The notes: generated from the sequence alone by a model not told the origin. DNA of 64,000 nucleotides from Mrakia gelida (GCA_024345305.1 BRON01000001.1:2232001-2296000), one strand, 5' to 3'. Positions 11,184-23,200 are shown, counted from the first letter of the stretch. Translations and numbers: made by a program.

Positions 11184-12358
11184 CTACGCCTTCCTGACCA
11201 TCGAAACCGTGTCGAAGAGGTAAATTCTACTAGCTTCACCTGCTTCAAGACTTCGACAGTCAACGTTTAAGTAGATAGTATAGATACCGGACACGTCAGG
11301 ATAGATCCGCACTCCCCAACCGCCGCTGTAGTGGTCGATTCCATCAGGTGCGATCAAGAAAAAACATGGATCACAATTCCCCGAGACGGGCATGTTCCCT
11401 TTTTCGAAAACAAACGACCGAGACGAGCGAAAGAAGCGGTCGGGTGTGTGTGTGAGCAATTTGGAACTTGAAGAGTTTCGCGGGGTAGGAGGGAAGGAAG
11501 GAGAAGTTGATCCCGAATTGAACTCGAACTCACCGTAATCGACAGACTGGTCGTTCACGACGCCGGCTCGCAGGGAGCAGGGAGTCCCAGCAGCAAAGAT
11601 GGTACCGACGTGGAAGACTAGGTCGTACTCGAATCCACTGCAGAGGTCGACTTGCTGAGTAAGAGTTGATAGTCGAGGACCTGAGCGGGAGTCGGATTGA
11701 CTGACGAAAAACAAAGTTGGTGAGCTGTTCGACGCGAAGACCTTCTTCGCTTCGATCTGGTGGCTCGTTCAGGTTCCTCCCTCGAAGCTGTTACTCACGC
11801 TGCATAGCAGAGAGTATCAGATCCCTCACATAGACTTCCACCCACACCGCTGACTCCGAAAGTGTCGTCGCTCGCGGTCCAGCCGATCAAACTCCCGCTT
11901 TCGTCTTCGAAGCTTCCGTTCTGTCGAACGAGAAGGATAGCAGCAGCAAGGGTAAGATTGAAGGAAGCTTGGTCGGCTCCGGAGTAAAAAGAAAGGACGG
12001 TAAGCTACTCACAACTACGATGTCGACCTCGACGGCTGGGACGCAAACTCCAGCTGACCTGAAACGACGAGGAAAGAAAAGTCAACACGCGCGCGCTCTC
12101 GTCTCTCCTCGAGAACAGGTCCCTACCTCTTTAACTGTTCACTACCTGTTGAACTCACATCCCCCTCTTTCTAGGTCCCTCCCTCACCCTCCTCAAAACA
12201 GCCTCCTTGCTCGTCTGCCGTCGCTGGATCGCTTCTCGAAGAGACGACGCGTCGAGGAGCGATGTTCGAGGAGGAGGGTGCGGGAATCTCGCTGAGGCGT
12301 TGACGCGTACGAAGCAGAGGTAGGTGAGAAGCAGAATCGAGAGAAGGTGTCTGAGCAT
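11184..12358 (-). CDS. Secreted protein with NGSFE...GW beta-sandwich-like domain
   Basis: The ATG at 12356-12358 starts MLRHLLSILLLTYLCFVRVN, a good signal peptide with likely cleavage after VNA. A basic pro-region-like segment follows (LREAIQRRQTSKEA). Later exons give VCVPAVEVDIV, then NGSFEDESGSLIGWTASDD with FGVSGVGGSLCEGSDTLCYA, then DLCSGFEYDLVFHVGTIF, and a final exon with GNCDPCFFLIAPDG and GGWGVRIYPDVSGIYTIYLN. It ends at TAG 11184-11186. The 'NGSFE..GW' opening and paired cysteines resemble galactose-binding-fold modules (CBM4/9- or DUF642-like) found in extracellular fungal proteins. That is resemblance only, and no catalytic motif is visible. It probably acts in the wall or outside the cell. 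Confidence 0.6.
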
Positions 12359-13558
12359 GGTGGGTGTTGGAAAGACGGGAGGAAACGAAGTCGGAAAGGA
12401 AAACAACGAACGCGGGAGCGGGCATTTCTTTTCCTCTTTGTCGCGTCTTCCGGAGGCATTTCCTCTTCCTTGAGACAGGGTCCGAGGTATCGAGGACGCA
12501 TCCTCTCGGAGTGGTTATGATAAATCAAAATGATCCGAGGTGTAGGTTCTGGGATCCGACGGGGGAAAGGATGATTGAAGGAATGGAATTCGAAGTCGCG
12601 ACGCGACTCCCTTCGAGCCAAAATCGAGCCAAAGCGCTCTCGTATCCCCTCCCCTCCTTTGACGAACGAGCTGGTGGAGTTCACGCGGAGCGCGTCGTAA
12701 GATATGAAGTATTGATAAGCAAAAGAAAGAGGAGCGAAGAGCGAAGAAAATCGAAGAGAGAGAGAGAGAGAGCGAAGCAAAGCTGACTTCGAAACCTCCG
12801 CGTCGCGACGCGTTCGCTGTAAAACGAACGTGGACGACTTCTGGCGACGACAAAGAAAAAATTTAAAGACGGGTCAGAGAGGATTCCTTCCTAAAGAATT
12901 CCAAGGTATCGCCGTGCAGCCAGCGCTAGGGAAACGCGCGAAAGGAAGGTATCGACAGGGAACGGCGCTGCTTTCCCTCCCTCCCTTCTGCTTTTCTCTC
13001 TCTGCTCTCGCTCTCTCCTTCCCTGCCGCTGAGGTCGAAGACTTTTCCTTGACCGGAAAGGAGGATCTTCTTGCGCCTTGATAGACCTCTCGCTTGAAGG
13101 GCAAAATTGACGGAAAGCCCTTCGAAAGAAGCTCCGAAGAGATGTGAGCCCTTTACAGCAACAAAGAGCTCACCTCGGTCGCGCTCCCTTTCTTCTGCTG
13201 CCAATCACGCGAAGCGCAGCCAAGCGCCACGCCAACGCTTCGAGGAGACAGGAAAAAGAGAGGCTGTCTTTGCTCACAAACTGCCACCCACGACCGCTCT
13301 TCCAGTGTTCTGTGAGTAGGTCGACTGTGTTCGAAAGCGTTTCTGGAAGAACAGCGTTTTGCGACGTTCCCCTCTCTCCTCAGCCTCCTCCGCCAGTTTC
13401 CCTGGATTCCTCGCGTCAAACCAGCACACTGATGCCCTTTCTCCTCCTTCTCCTTCTTCGTCCATCCTGTTTGATCCTCAGATGTCGCTCGCTCTCAGCT
13501 ACTCGACTCAGGCCGCTGCCGTCGCGTCGTCAACGCCGGAGGAAAGGAAGCCCTCCTC
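12359..13558. other. Long divergent intergenic region
   Basis: About 1.2 kb separates the secreted-protein gene (-) from the siderophore-transporter gene (+). It contains purine-rich and pyrimidine-rich blocks and several short open frames with poor codon bias. No gene, tRNA or conserved motif was recognised. It presumably holds both promoters, including any iron-responsive sites. Confidence 0.5.
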
Positions 13559-16500
13559 ATGTTGAGAAGTGCGTCATTGAGACGAGCCGCGTCGAGTCGT
13601 TTCTAGCACCTTCTCTCTTCTCCATAGTTCTAGTAGTTTCTCCGTAGGTAGCTTAGTCATCTCTTGTAATAGTAGATACGTCATAGGTGCTGCGGAGGGT
13701 TCTCGTAGATTATATAAGGAGGGCTCACACTGAGAGGAGGAGGATCTTCACTTGTACTGAAGACCATCCTCCTCCAGGTGAGTTCTACCATCTCTCGCTA
13801 CTGGATCTCGTTTATACTTCACTTGTACTGAAGACCATCCTCCTCCAGAGCCGAAACCTCACAACACCTCAGACGTCGAGAACCCGCCTCTCTCTTCCGA
13901 GAGTGCAGAGGAGAAGGAGAAGGATATCCCCGATCTCGGTTCCGATGGCCAAGACGACTTCTACGACGACCTCCAAGCCGACCCAGCCCCGACCAACAAC
14001 GGAGTGAGAAAAGTCGAGGCTTCTCAAGCGGTTTGGGGGAGGAGGACTCGATGGTTCTTGTTCGGAGCACTCTCTCTCGCAACCTACGTATGCAGTCTTG
14101 ACGTTTTGACGTCCTACCAGGTAAGCGAGCTTCGTTTATCCTCCTCACAAGTGCTCAATGCCCTCGTCTCCGAATTTCTGACTCGTCCCTCTTCTTCGCA
14201 CTCGTCTCTCCCCTCGGCCGTTAAAGTACTTGTTCTTCGCCACCTCGAACGCCAACAACCACGCTCTAACTGGAACCGTCACTACCGCCGCTTCGATCAT
14301 CATCTCTGTCGGACCACCTCTCAGTGAGTCGAGTCGTTTCAGATCCTCGAGCAACTCAAGTCGACGCGTCGCTAAGGACCTCTCCTTCCTTTCTCAGTGG
14401 CCAAACTCGCCGATACTCTTGGACGAGCTGAAACCTACTGCATCGTCATCTTTCTGTACAAGCTCGGATACGTACTCCTTGGATCGTCAAACACCATCGG
14501 ACAGGCGAGTCAACCCAAGATCTACGCCAACGGCCCGCGTCGAGCTCGTTCAAGTTCTGACATTGGATCTTCCTCGCTCGCTCTACAGATCTCAGCAGGG
14601 ACGATCATCTACTCTCTCGGATACTCAGGTCTAGATCTGTTGACGACCATCATCGTCGCAGATGCTACTACTCTTCGATGGCGAGGACTGATCACTGGGT
14701 TCGTTCGACTTGCCTTTTTGGGGAGCGCGCGTCGTCCTCTTCGCTCTCGTTTCCACTGACTCGTTCTCTCGCTCTTCTCTAACAGAGTCATGAGCATGCC
14801 CTACGTGATCAACACGTTCATCTCCGCCGAGATCATCGAAGGCTTGGTTCCTGGTCGCTGGAGAATGTGCGTCAACTTCTTCGTTCGTCTTCGACCGTTC
14901 GCTCCCTCGATTGACCCCCGATGGACTCTCATCCGCTCTTTCCGTCCTCTTCAATCCACAGAGGCTACATCATGTTCGTGATCCTCGTCCCAGCGTGTCT
15001 CAGTCCCGTCGTGGAGATTCTCCTCTGGTCTCAAGGGAAGGCGAAGAAGCTTCAACTCATCAAACCGACGACTCGCGACCTCGCCGTCAACAAGCTGCCC
15101 GTCCAAGCCGTCAAGAGATTCTTTTCCGAGATGGACGTGAGTCTAGATGTCTCTTATTTCGATACAGCAGTATACAGCGGGACTCGACTAATCCTCCTTG
15201 TTTTCTGGTTGATCAGGTCGTCGGCCTCGTCCTCGTTTGTGGATCGTTCTCCCTTCTGCTCGTGCCTCTCGGAATCGCCGGTCGAACTGCGAGCGTCGAA
15301 GGATGGAAGGATCCTGGGAACCTCACCATGATTGTTTTGGGCGTTCTTCGTGAGTCTTTGATCGCAGAGTTTTCGAATGTAGAAGAGATCTCACTTTCGT
15401 CGACGCGTCGTCCTCCTCTTCTTCACAGTCTTCCCCGCTCTCTGCCTCTGGGAGTGGAAGTACGCAGCTCATCCTCTCTCTCCCAAGCGATTCTTCAAGA
15501 ACAAGAACATCGTCGCTTCCTTCAAGGATCGATTTCGTCAGCGTTTATACGTAGTGAGTGCACGCTCGCGTTTCGGTCCCTCGTTTCCGTCGCCCTTCTG
15601 ACCTCTCTTCCACCATTTCACGCGTCTCAGTCAGTACTCTTTCATCCTGTTGGTCAAGTCTGGCGTCTGGTCAGAGCGATCCATCTCCTACTTCTCCAAC
15701 AGTGAGTGATTTCGATTTACCTCGCGTGGTCGAACTTCGAGTCGCTGACCCTCGCTCGTTTCGTCTTCCCTCTCCGATCTTCTCGCTATATCAGCCTTGA
15801 CTGTTGCACTCTGCCTCTTTGCTATCCCTACCGGAGCGTTCATGGCCTGGACTCGAAGATACAAGGTTCGAGAACAGCTCCTCCTTTCGCTCGCCTGCTC
15901 TCTTTCGATCTCGCTGACGCGCCTTTCCCTCCGTTTTGACTTCAGTGGTTCTCTCTCCGTCGTCGGTCTCCTCATTCGACTTCTCGGTGTTGGAGTAATG
16001 ATCAAGTCACGCTCTGCTGAAGGGACAGATTTCGAGGTGAGCTGCGTTTTCGCTCGATTCGTTTTCGAACCGCAAGCCCTATGTTGACCTTTCGTCGCTC
16101 GTCGCTCTCCCTCAGCTCGTCGCCTGCCAGATCCTTCAGGGACTGGGTGGAGCTATCACCATGACCACCGCTACCATCGCTTCTCAGGCGGGAGTTACTC
16201 ACGCTGACGGTTCGTCCCTTCCTGTCCCTCGCGTCGTCCTCTCGACCTGACTTTGAAGCTGACTGGCCACTCGACGCGTCGTTGGACTTCCCTCTTCGAA
16301 GTTGGAGCCATCACCGCTCTTCTTGCTCTCATTGGTGGTATCGGAAACGCTTTCGGATCTACTATCGGTAGCCTCTGCGAGACCGAACCTTGGATGAAGT
16401 CGTTTCACTCACGTTTCACTTTTCGACGTGTTCACTTTCTGCGACTCAGCAACCGCCGTGTGGGTGAATCAGTACCAGAAGGCTCTCGTGTCAAACCTTC

Positions 16501-17159
16501 CCCAGCTCAACATGACCGAGATCTTGACGTATTACGCCTCTCCTGTGAGTGAGGAACTAAAACGAGTCGAGGCGGTCGAAGGTCGTTCGTCAACTGACAA
16601 CGCTTTCTTTCTTCTCTCGACCAGGTTGACGTCGTGGTTCTCGCGATCGACGATTCCATTCGACTGAGAGTAGCAGCCTCTGTATCTGGTATCATGAAGG
16701 TGAGTTCACAGTCCGAGTGAAGAAGAAGTCGGTGGGGGACACAACGAAGACGCGTGATCGACGTCGTCGAGTCCGACCTGACTTCCTTCTTCTTCTTCTC
16801 CCTTTTCTTCCAACCTCAGACCATGTGCATCATCGCTACGGGTAAGCTCCAGGCCCTCGATTCCGATGTTTCAAGACTCAGCGAAGTCTCTTGCTGACCT
16901 TCGACCCTTCTTCCTCGTCTCGCTCCGACCGGTTCGTTCTCACTCATCAGTCATCGCGGCGCTCCCTCCCTACATCGCCGCCTTCGTGCTCGAGGATCTC
17001 GCTTTGGGGGACGTACAGAACACGGTCGAAGGGCGAGATCTTCAGGGAAACAAGGTCGTCGATTTCGAGGTGGCGGGAAGGACCACTGCTGTTGCGAGAG
17101 AAGAAGGAGCGAAGATCCAGGACGCGACGTCCAGGACCCTCGGGACGGGGAGGACTTGA
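13559..17159 (+). CDS. Siderophore-iron transporter, major facilitator superfamily (ARN/Mir/Str type)
   Basis: This is a proton-coupled importer of ferric siderophores with about 14 predicted membrane segments. The acidic cytosolic N-terminus (SSESAEEKEKDIPDLGSDGQ) leads into VEASQAVWGRRTRWFLFGAL and YVCSLDVLTSYQYLFFATS, typical of fungal siderophore transporters. Later segments include AKLADTLGRAETYCIVIFLY, SAGTIIYSLGYSGLDLLTTI, RWRGLITG, TFISAEIIEGLVPGRWR and LVACQILQGLGGAITMTTAT. It ends near GIMKTMCIIATVIAALPPYI and a hydrophilic tail to TGA 17157-17159. At least 15 exons are present, including a GC-AG intron at 14505 and a GTTCGT donor at 14699. The start is uncertain: the main frame has no ATG. 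The only phase-compatible start found is ATG at 13559 with donor GTGCGT at 13569, spliced to the acceptor at 13848. Confidence 0.8.
13711..13718 (+). promoter_or_regulatory. TATA-box-like sequence
   Basis: TATATAAG lies about 130 bp upstream of the first clearly coding exon of the siderophore transporter. If used as a core promoter, transcription would begin near 13740-13750, just before the duplicated acceptor. The ATG at 13559 would then not be in that transcript, and the message would lack an in-frame start. Either reading is open. Confidence 0.35.
13746..13848 (+). repeat. Tandem duplication carrying two identical 3' splice sites
   Basis: A 32-nt sequence occurs perfectly twice, at 13746-13777 and 13817-13848, with a period of 71 nt. 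Each copy contains a TACTGA branch-like motif and ends in CTCCTCCAG. GTGAGT follows the first copy, so the 71 nt between the copies (13778-13848) is itself a complete GT-AG intron. The second acceptor gives the transporter frame; the first does not. Confidence 0.85.
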
Positions 17160-17461
17160 TGGCGCTTGACATGTAGATGACTGTTTCTCCTTTCTCCCGT
17201 TTCGAGCTCGATCATTACTTTCGTATTCTTCCACTCCTTGAATCTCTTGGTGCATTTTGGGCTGCCGTCTCAGAAACTGAACGGACGCGAGCTCAATGGG
17301 TTGACCGTTGAGCTTCCTTTCGTGACGTCCGAGTCTCCCAATTCCCCAGTTCCCATCAAAGGCTCCGACTAAGAGTACAGAGCATCATACTACGTATCAT
17401 TTAGAAGGGTTCCGAACGGCAGAACCAAACACGAACCTCGTTCAACCCAACCCGACGCGCT
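17160..17461. other. Convergent intergenic region
   Basis: This short 3' spacer lies between the siderophore transporter (+) and the hemerythrin-like gene (-). Nothing else was seen. Confidence 0.6.
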
Positions 17462-18433
17462 TCAGAACTTCACTCCCACATGCTGCTCTCTGAGCTCAAC
17501 ATACTCCCTCTTCCTCCCCATCCCCTCAACGACAACATCCCTCGCCTTCCCAGCAGCAAGAGCGACCTTTTCGACGGATCCTCCTGTGTGAGGCGCGTAC
17601 GCGTGAGGATGGAGGGGGACGGTTGAGCGGGCCTGTGAAACGTCGAAGAGGTGAAGGTTGGAGTGAGCGAGAGAGCTCAGCGATATACCAGTGGTTTTTA
17701 ACCACCTTGAGGAAGTCGAGAGTGAGTTTCTGTCCACCAAAGGTGAAGCACGAGCCGAGTCAGAAACGCGACGACGCGTTGAAACTCGAAGGCGTTCAAG
17801 TTGACTCACATCGTTCTCCTCCTGAGTAATCATCAACTCCAACTGAGGCAACCTCACTCTCTCCTCCTCCTTCGCATGCTCCAAGAACGCCTCGACTGCT
17901 TTGTCGACGAGGGAGTCGTAGGAGGAAGGGTGGAGCGTTCGAGCGGCGTCGACGGTGGCGACGAGGGTTGTGATTCGGGCGTGGGTTTCTGGGAGGTCAA
18001 CGAAAGAGGAGAGCGGGGTCGTCAACCCTCATCAGCATAGAGCTAAAACGAATCGATTCGAGGCAAGTGAAGAGGGGAAGGAGACGAGGAAGCAAAAAAT
18101 CGAGCCATGGCCACTCACTCTTATCCTCCTCCAGAACCTCCCTCATCAGCCCCTTCTGCTTCAAGACCTTTTAGAGCGTCAGCTCGGACGCTTCGAGATG
18201 GACGACAATCTCTCGGACGAGGGTGTTGGCGATGGCGATGGCCTGCTTCTCCTGATGCTCATCGGAGGAGGAGGAGGAGCTGGTTTGGAAGCGCGCGTAG
18301 AGATCGCGGATGTTGTCGTGCTGCAGGAGGACGAGAAGAGAATCAGGATCTGAACGAGGTGACGGGGAGCAAAGGATGACCTCACATCGATCCTGAGCTC
18401 GTGGAAGATGTCGAGAGGAGTGCCGGTGGCCAT
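17462..18433 (-). CDS. Hemerythrin-like (HHE) protein with in-frame TAA
   Basis: HHE proteins bind a di-iron centre through His and Glu/Asp on a four-helix bundle. The ATG at 18431-18433 gives MATGTPLDIFHELRID (first His). The next exon gives HDNIRDLYARF and ANTLVREIVVHLEASELTL (second His), then a TAA codon, then KVLKQKGLMREVLEED in the same frame. The following exons give THARITTLVATVDAARTLHP, AFLEHAKEEERVRLPQLELM and a C-terminal PLHPHAYAPHTGGSVEKVAL to TGA at 17462-17464. Family members usually have an aromatic residue where the TAA stands (ELTLYK-type), so a TAC/TAT to TAA change is the simplest explanation. A CTGAC and a TAAAAG next to the stop would also permit an in-frame 51-nt intron, but that would remove the metal-ligand His. 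Confidence 0.65.
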
Positions 18434-19173
18434 GGTGAGGGAGCTGAAGAAAAGGAGGAAGAGGGCCGAGGGGGACGGAGGAGCGAGGAGAGAAGAAGAA
18501 GTTGAAGGGGAGTCAGTGGGATCTGCGAGAAGTAGAGCCAGGGAAGAGAAGTAAGAACAGACCTGAGCGTGAGCTGGAGGGGGATGATGGTTGGAGGGAA
18601 GAAGAAGAGAAGGAGGAGAAAGGAAAGAGCTGAGCGAGCGCGACGGTCGCGTCAGCTGGCCAAGAACGAACACAGTTCGAGAGAAAACTTCGCTCGCAGA
18701 GCTGCGACGAGAAAATTCAGTCAATAAGTGTGGGTCTGATCAGCTCTCGATGAAGGTAGGAGGGCGGGACAACGGAACGAAAAGCGAGAGACACAAGGAC
18801 GCGACGCGTCAGAATGAGGCTCGAGGGAACGCTCGTAGAGAGAGGGGCGATGCGATAGAGATGAACGTGAGATAGAGACATGCTACACGAGAAGATATTA
18901 CGAGAGCAATAAACGACCTAAGAGCTACAGTGTGAACCGAAACGCAACACAGACCGAACGAACTCGACGTTCCTCTCCCTCCTCAACGGCACTCACCCTC
19001 TACCCAAAGGGACGACGATAAACTAGCGAGCTCAAGAGAAGGCTATATAAGGTCAAAACACAGTCGAAGGGGGAAGAGAGAGGGTCGTTCGAACGTGATG
19101 AACACTGAACCAAGAACGCGTCGCGACGGAATCGATGAGGACGAGAAGATGGGAGAGAAGAACAAAAGCGGTG
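18434..19173. other. Intergenic region
   Basis: This lies between the hemerythrin-like promoter and the 3' end of the next minus-strand gene. It is purine-rich near 18440-18620. The predicted frames are antisense shadows of that bias. A TATATAAGG occurs near 19043 on the + strand with no gene behind it. Confidence 0.5.
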
Positions 19174-19783
19174 TCAGCGATTCTGAGCGGAGATTCGAGG
19201 GAGACAGGAGGAGAGTGAGACCAACCTAGCAGCGAAAGTTTGAAGTCTCTGCGACGGCCAAGAAGCTGTACTGAGTTCGGCACGCGAGGGAGACGATGAC
19301 GAGGGCGGAGAAGCGTTCTCGAGCGACGAGGAGGGCGAGGAGGAGTGACGGTCCTTGGTTTCCTAGGAAGTGTCGAGGCAAGAAGGGAACAGAGGGTCAG
19401 TAGCGTGCTTCTCTTCGAAACAAACTGATGGAAGGGAGGCAAGACGAGCGCTGTCAAGTTGGACGACTCACCTGTTCAACTTCCTCCAACTTCCTTCCCA
19501 CAGCCTCCTTGCTATCCCCCTTCTTCCTCTTGAGCTCGCAATACCCCGTAAGCAGTCGATCTACGAGCTCTGGATCTTGCTGAGCCTCCTCGCTGTCGAT
19601 CCCCTGGCAGAGCGAGTCCTTGGATGAGATGAGGACGGAGAAAGGAGGGAGGGTGTGGGAGGAACGGAACGGTTTGGAAACGGCGTTGATTATCTTGTTG
19701 GTGAGGTTGGGAGGAGGAGGAGAACCTCCTTCGCGGTAGGCAGCGAATCCGACGTCGTTGATGGGGAAGGTTGTGTTGGTCAT
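19174..19783 (-). CDS. Small protein of unknown function
   Basis: The first exon (ATG 19781-19783, donor GTGAGT below 19474) gives about 104 residues: MTNTTFPINDVGFAAYREGG, a Pro run, NLTNKIINAVSKPFRSSHTL, SSKDSLCQGIDSEEAQQDPE and a charged helix ELVDRLLTGYCELKRKKGDS. The second exon begins after the CTAG acceptor at about 19378. Phase-0 splicing reads a Ser-rich tail to TGA 19174-19176. The exon's best codon bias, however, is in another frame, which encodes a hydrophobic stretch (LLLALLVARERFSALVIVSL) ending at TAG 19226. I could not find a splice that reaches that frame. No family was recognised. Confidence 0.45.
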
Positions 19784-20203
19784 GGTGGTTGGGATGGAAG
19801 CTGGGAGGGGAGAGGGAAGAAGAAGAGGAAGATGGGAGGAAAGCGGTGATGAGCTTCGGTCTCGAGGGTTGTTCGCTCTGGGAGAGGTTAGGGAAGGTTT
19901 TCTCGCTGATGAAAAGAAGAGCTGGGATAGATGAGACTCTAGAGTTCACTTTGAGAGGTGTAGGAGATAGATTTCTGTTTTGGTGTTGTGATGGTCGGGA
20001 GGTGACGAGCTCTGCTGCCCCCCCTTCGCAGACTGAACTTCAAGTCGGCGAGCAGAGTCCCCCAAACATCGACGAGCTCAGTTCTCTCTTCCCTCCCTCC
20101 TCCTCCTCTCTCTCAAAGCGCATACACCCACCCACCTACCACCACCACCACCTCTCTCTCCTACCAGGACTGCCTACGGTCTCTACCTCCCTCTCCGTCG
20201 TGG
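19784..20203. promoter_or_regulatory. Divergent promoter region (unknown gene / PIP5K)
   Basis: A 420-bp spacer separates two divergently transcribed genes. A pyrimidine-rich leader precedes the kinase ATG. No specific site was recognised. Confidence 0.45.
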
Positions 20204-23200
20204 ATGTCCTCCCCTCTCTTGATCCCTCGACCTCCTTCCTCCCAACCCGACCATCATCCTCCTCCTTCCTCAGCAGCCTCAACCTCCTCCTTCCAAACAG
20301 CTCAGGACTCGATAGCGTACTCCTCCTCCTCTCATTCTACGGAGGACTGGACGGAAGCCAACGGAGGGCAGGGAGAAGGACCGTCTACAGGTCGAGAAAC
20401 ACCAACAGGCAAGAGGAGACAGTCGGACTGGCAGCAGGAGAACGACGACGAGGAGGAGAGCGGTTCCTTCGCAAATCGATCCGTGAGTGGACTTCTCCAT
20501 CTTCATCTCGTCGTGAAAACCTTCCTCCCCCTACATGGAACGGGGAGGAGGAAGAGGGAGGAGGGGTCACGCTGCGGGAAGGGGCGTGAAAGCTCACCAG
20601 CCGGAGCTGCCCCTCTCTGTCCGAGCAAGAGGGTCGAGGAGAGAAGACTTTCGCGAGCTTGACACTCTCGAGGAGACGCGCATACATGCATACATGCGCT
20701 CTCGAGACTCCTCTTCCTCCCTTGTTTGCTCGGAGGGAAGGCGAGTCGAGATGATGCTCGACTGGACCAGCCCTCGCTCTCTTCCTTCCTTCCCTCCCTT
20801 TCCCTTCTTGGCACTACTCCTCTTCGACCTCGAACATGTTGACTGATCTTTACTCTACACACACTCTTAAATCAGACCTCCGAACCTGAAGTGAACCCTT
20901 TTCACCTCCTCTCCCAATCCCAAGCTCAATACGCCGCCGCCGTTCCTCCTCCCAAAGGTCTCCTCGCTCGTTCCCCTCCGTCCCATCCACCGCCGTCAGA
21001 AGTCCACGTCCACAAGATCTCAAACGACCGAGTCGTCCTCATAGCAGGTCCAGCTCAGTCAGGAGGGGCAGTCGAGGTTGGAGCCAAGAGGTTGGGAGCT
21101 GCCATCAAGGGAGTCCTGAGAGGAGGAGGGAACGGAGACGTGCCCGTCGTTTCGACGACGACGACGAACATGGGAGGTCCTCCTCCTAGTCCGCCAGCTT
21201 CCGAAGGAGGGACTACACCTATCGAGGAGGACGAGGAAGATCGTCCCTCTTCCTCTCGGTCTGGAAATCCTTCGTCGGATTCGGATCATGCGAGCAAGTC
21301 GACAGTCGACATTTCCTCCTCCTCCCCGCCTACCTTCGACCCATCCTCACCACCTACCCTCCCTCCATCAGTACCCTTCAAAGAACGACCATCCACACCT
21401 ATCCTTCCCATCCCACTTCGCGAATCGCCCATCCTCGAAGCCGACGATCCCTCACCCACCGAATCGGACGCGCTTCCTCCTCTCCCCAGCCACGACCAGA
21501 TCAGTCTCAGGAAGTCAAGCATGTCCTCGTCCATCAACGGAGGAGGAGGTCGTTTGAGAATGGCTTCCGAGTCGGATACCGAACGAATGGGCTTCGCTGC
21601 TCCTGGATCGTTACCCTCCTCGCCAGTAGGAACGGACTCCTCCCTCCCTCCTGCTTCTCGTCCCTCCCCGACCTCGTCGTCCGGCTACTTCGACGGCCAC
21701 ATCGCTCGAATGAACACTCCTCCTTCCATCAAAACCACCACCACCCCACCAGCAACCAACATCCCATCCTCCTCTATGCTTCACCCTTCCTCGGCCTCCA
21801 TCATCTCCGTCACTCCTCCTTCGCCAACTCGTCGCAACACGACTGGCTCCTCCTCTTCCACCATCCTCCCTTCCTCCCCTCAAGCGTCCAGTCCACCTCC
21901 CACTCTCCCTCGAGCCAACCTTCACAAAACCCTCTCCCACCACTCCAACCACCAAGGTCGAGCCTCCTCCACGCCCGTGCCAGCAGCGTTCAAAACCGAC
22001 GTCCCAGGCGTCGACGGAGCAGCTGTCGACTCGGACATCCTCGCCCAGGCCGAGACGATCAGGAAGGAGAGACTTTCGAGACGAGCGAGGAAGGCTGCGA
22101 CCGAGACGAGCTCGATAGGAGGAGGAGATGGGGATGGAGTGGGACAGCAGGAGGGAGCGAGAGTCAACTTGGATGGAAGTGCTGCTGGGCCGTCGCATCA
22201 GATGAGGGCGAGGAGCGGGACGGAGGGAGGAGGAGGGAAGGGAGGAGGGAACCAGATCGAGGAGGCTAGAGTGTTGGTGGGAAACTTGATTGGAGAGGAT
22301 CATGTGAACTACGTGTTGATGTACAACATGCTGACGGGGATCAGGATCGGAGTGAGTACTCGCGTTTCGTCTTCGTCGCGTCTTCGAGCTCGATCGGATC
22401 GTGCTGACCCTCGTCTTCCTCTGCTTCCTTCCCAATCAGGTCTCGAGATGTCAAGCCAAGATCAGTCGTCCTCTCACTCCCGAGGATTTCCTGGCTCGTC
22501 ACAAGTTCTCGTTCGATATGTGCGTTTCTCGTTTCATTCCCTCTTCGCTCGCATCCTTCGTTCGTCGCTGACTTTTCTGCTTCTCCCTCTTTCTCCTTCT
22601 CTCCTCCCTCCCCCACAGCGTCGGAAACGAGCTCACCCCATCGGCTCGGTACGACTTCAAGTTCAAAGACTACGCTCCCTGGGTCTTCAGAGATCTTCGA
22701 GACAACCACTTCCACCTCGACGCGGCCGACTACCTCCTCTCCCTCACCGCCAAGTACATCCTCTCCGAACTCGGCTCGCCAGGCAAATCCGGATCGTTCT
22801 TCTACTTCTCGAGGGACTACAGGTTCATCATCAAGACCATCAGTCACACGGAGCACAAGTTCCTGAGGAAGATCCTGCCCGAGTACCATGCTCACGTCAC
22901 CGCCAACCCTCACACGCTGCTCTCGAGGTTCTACGGTCTCCATCGAGTGAAGCTGCCGAGAGGGAGGAAGATCCATTTCGTCATCATGGTGAGTAGATCG
23001 ATCTCAGCACTCTCGCTTCGTCGCGTCGAGATCCAAACTCGTTCGAACGAAACTCTCGCGCTGACCGTTTCCCCTCCCCTTCCTTCGCTCCCTCCCTCGC
23101 GCAGAACAACCTCTTCCCTCCTCACCGAGACATCCACGAAACCTACGACCTCAAGGGATCCTCCGTCGGTCGAGAGTACCCCGAGGAGAAGGCCAAGAAC

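Noticed and set aside
10846..11263. Arg-rich frames over the TC and GAGGAC repeats
   Set aside because: Simple-sequence repeats give open frames on all strands; no gene support.
12193..12786. Long frames on both strands upstream of the secreted-protein gene
   Set aside because: They arise from purine/pyrimidine-rich blocks, lack the third-position C/G bias of real genes here, and have no splice structure or family resemblance.
20483..20875. Open frames inside the first intron of PIP5K
   Set aside because: The interval has a good donor and acceptor, joins A-N-R-S to T-S-E-P in phase, and its frames have no conserved content.
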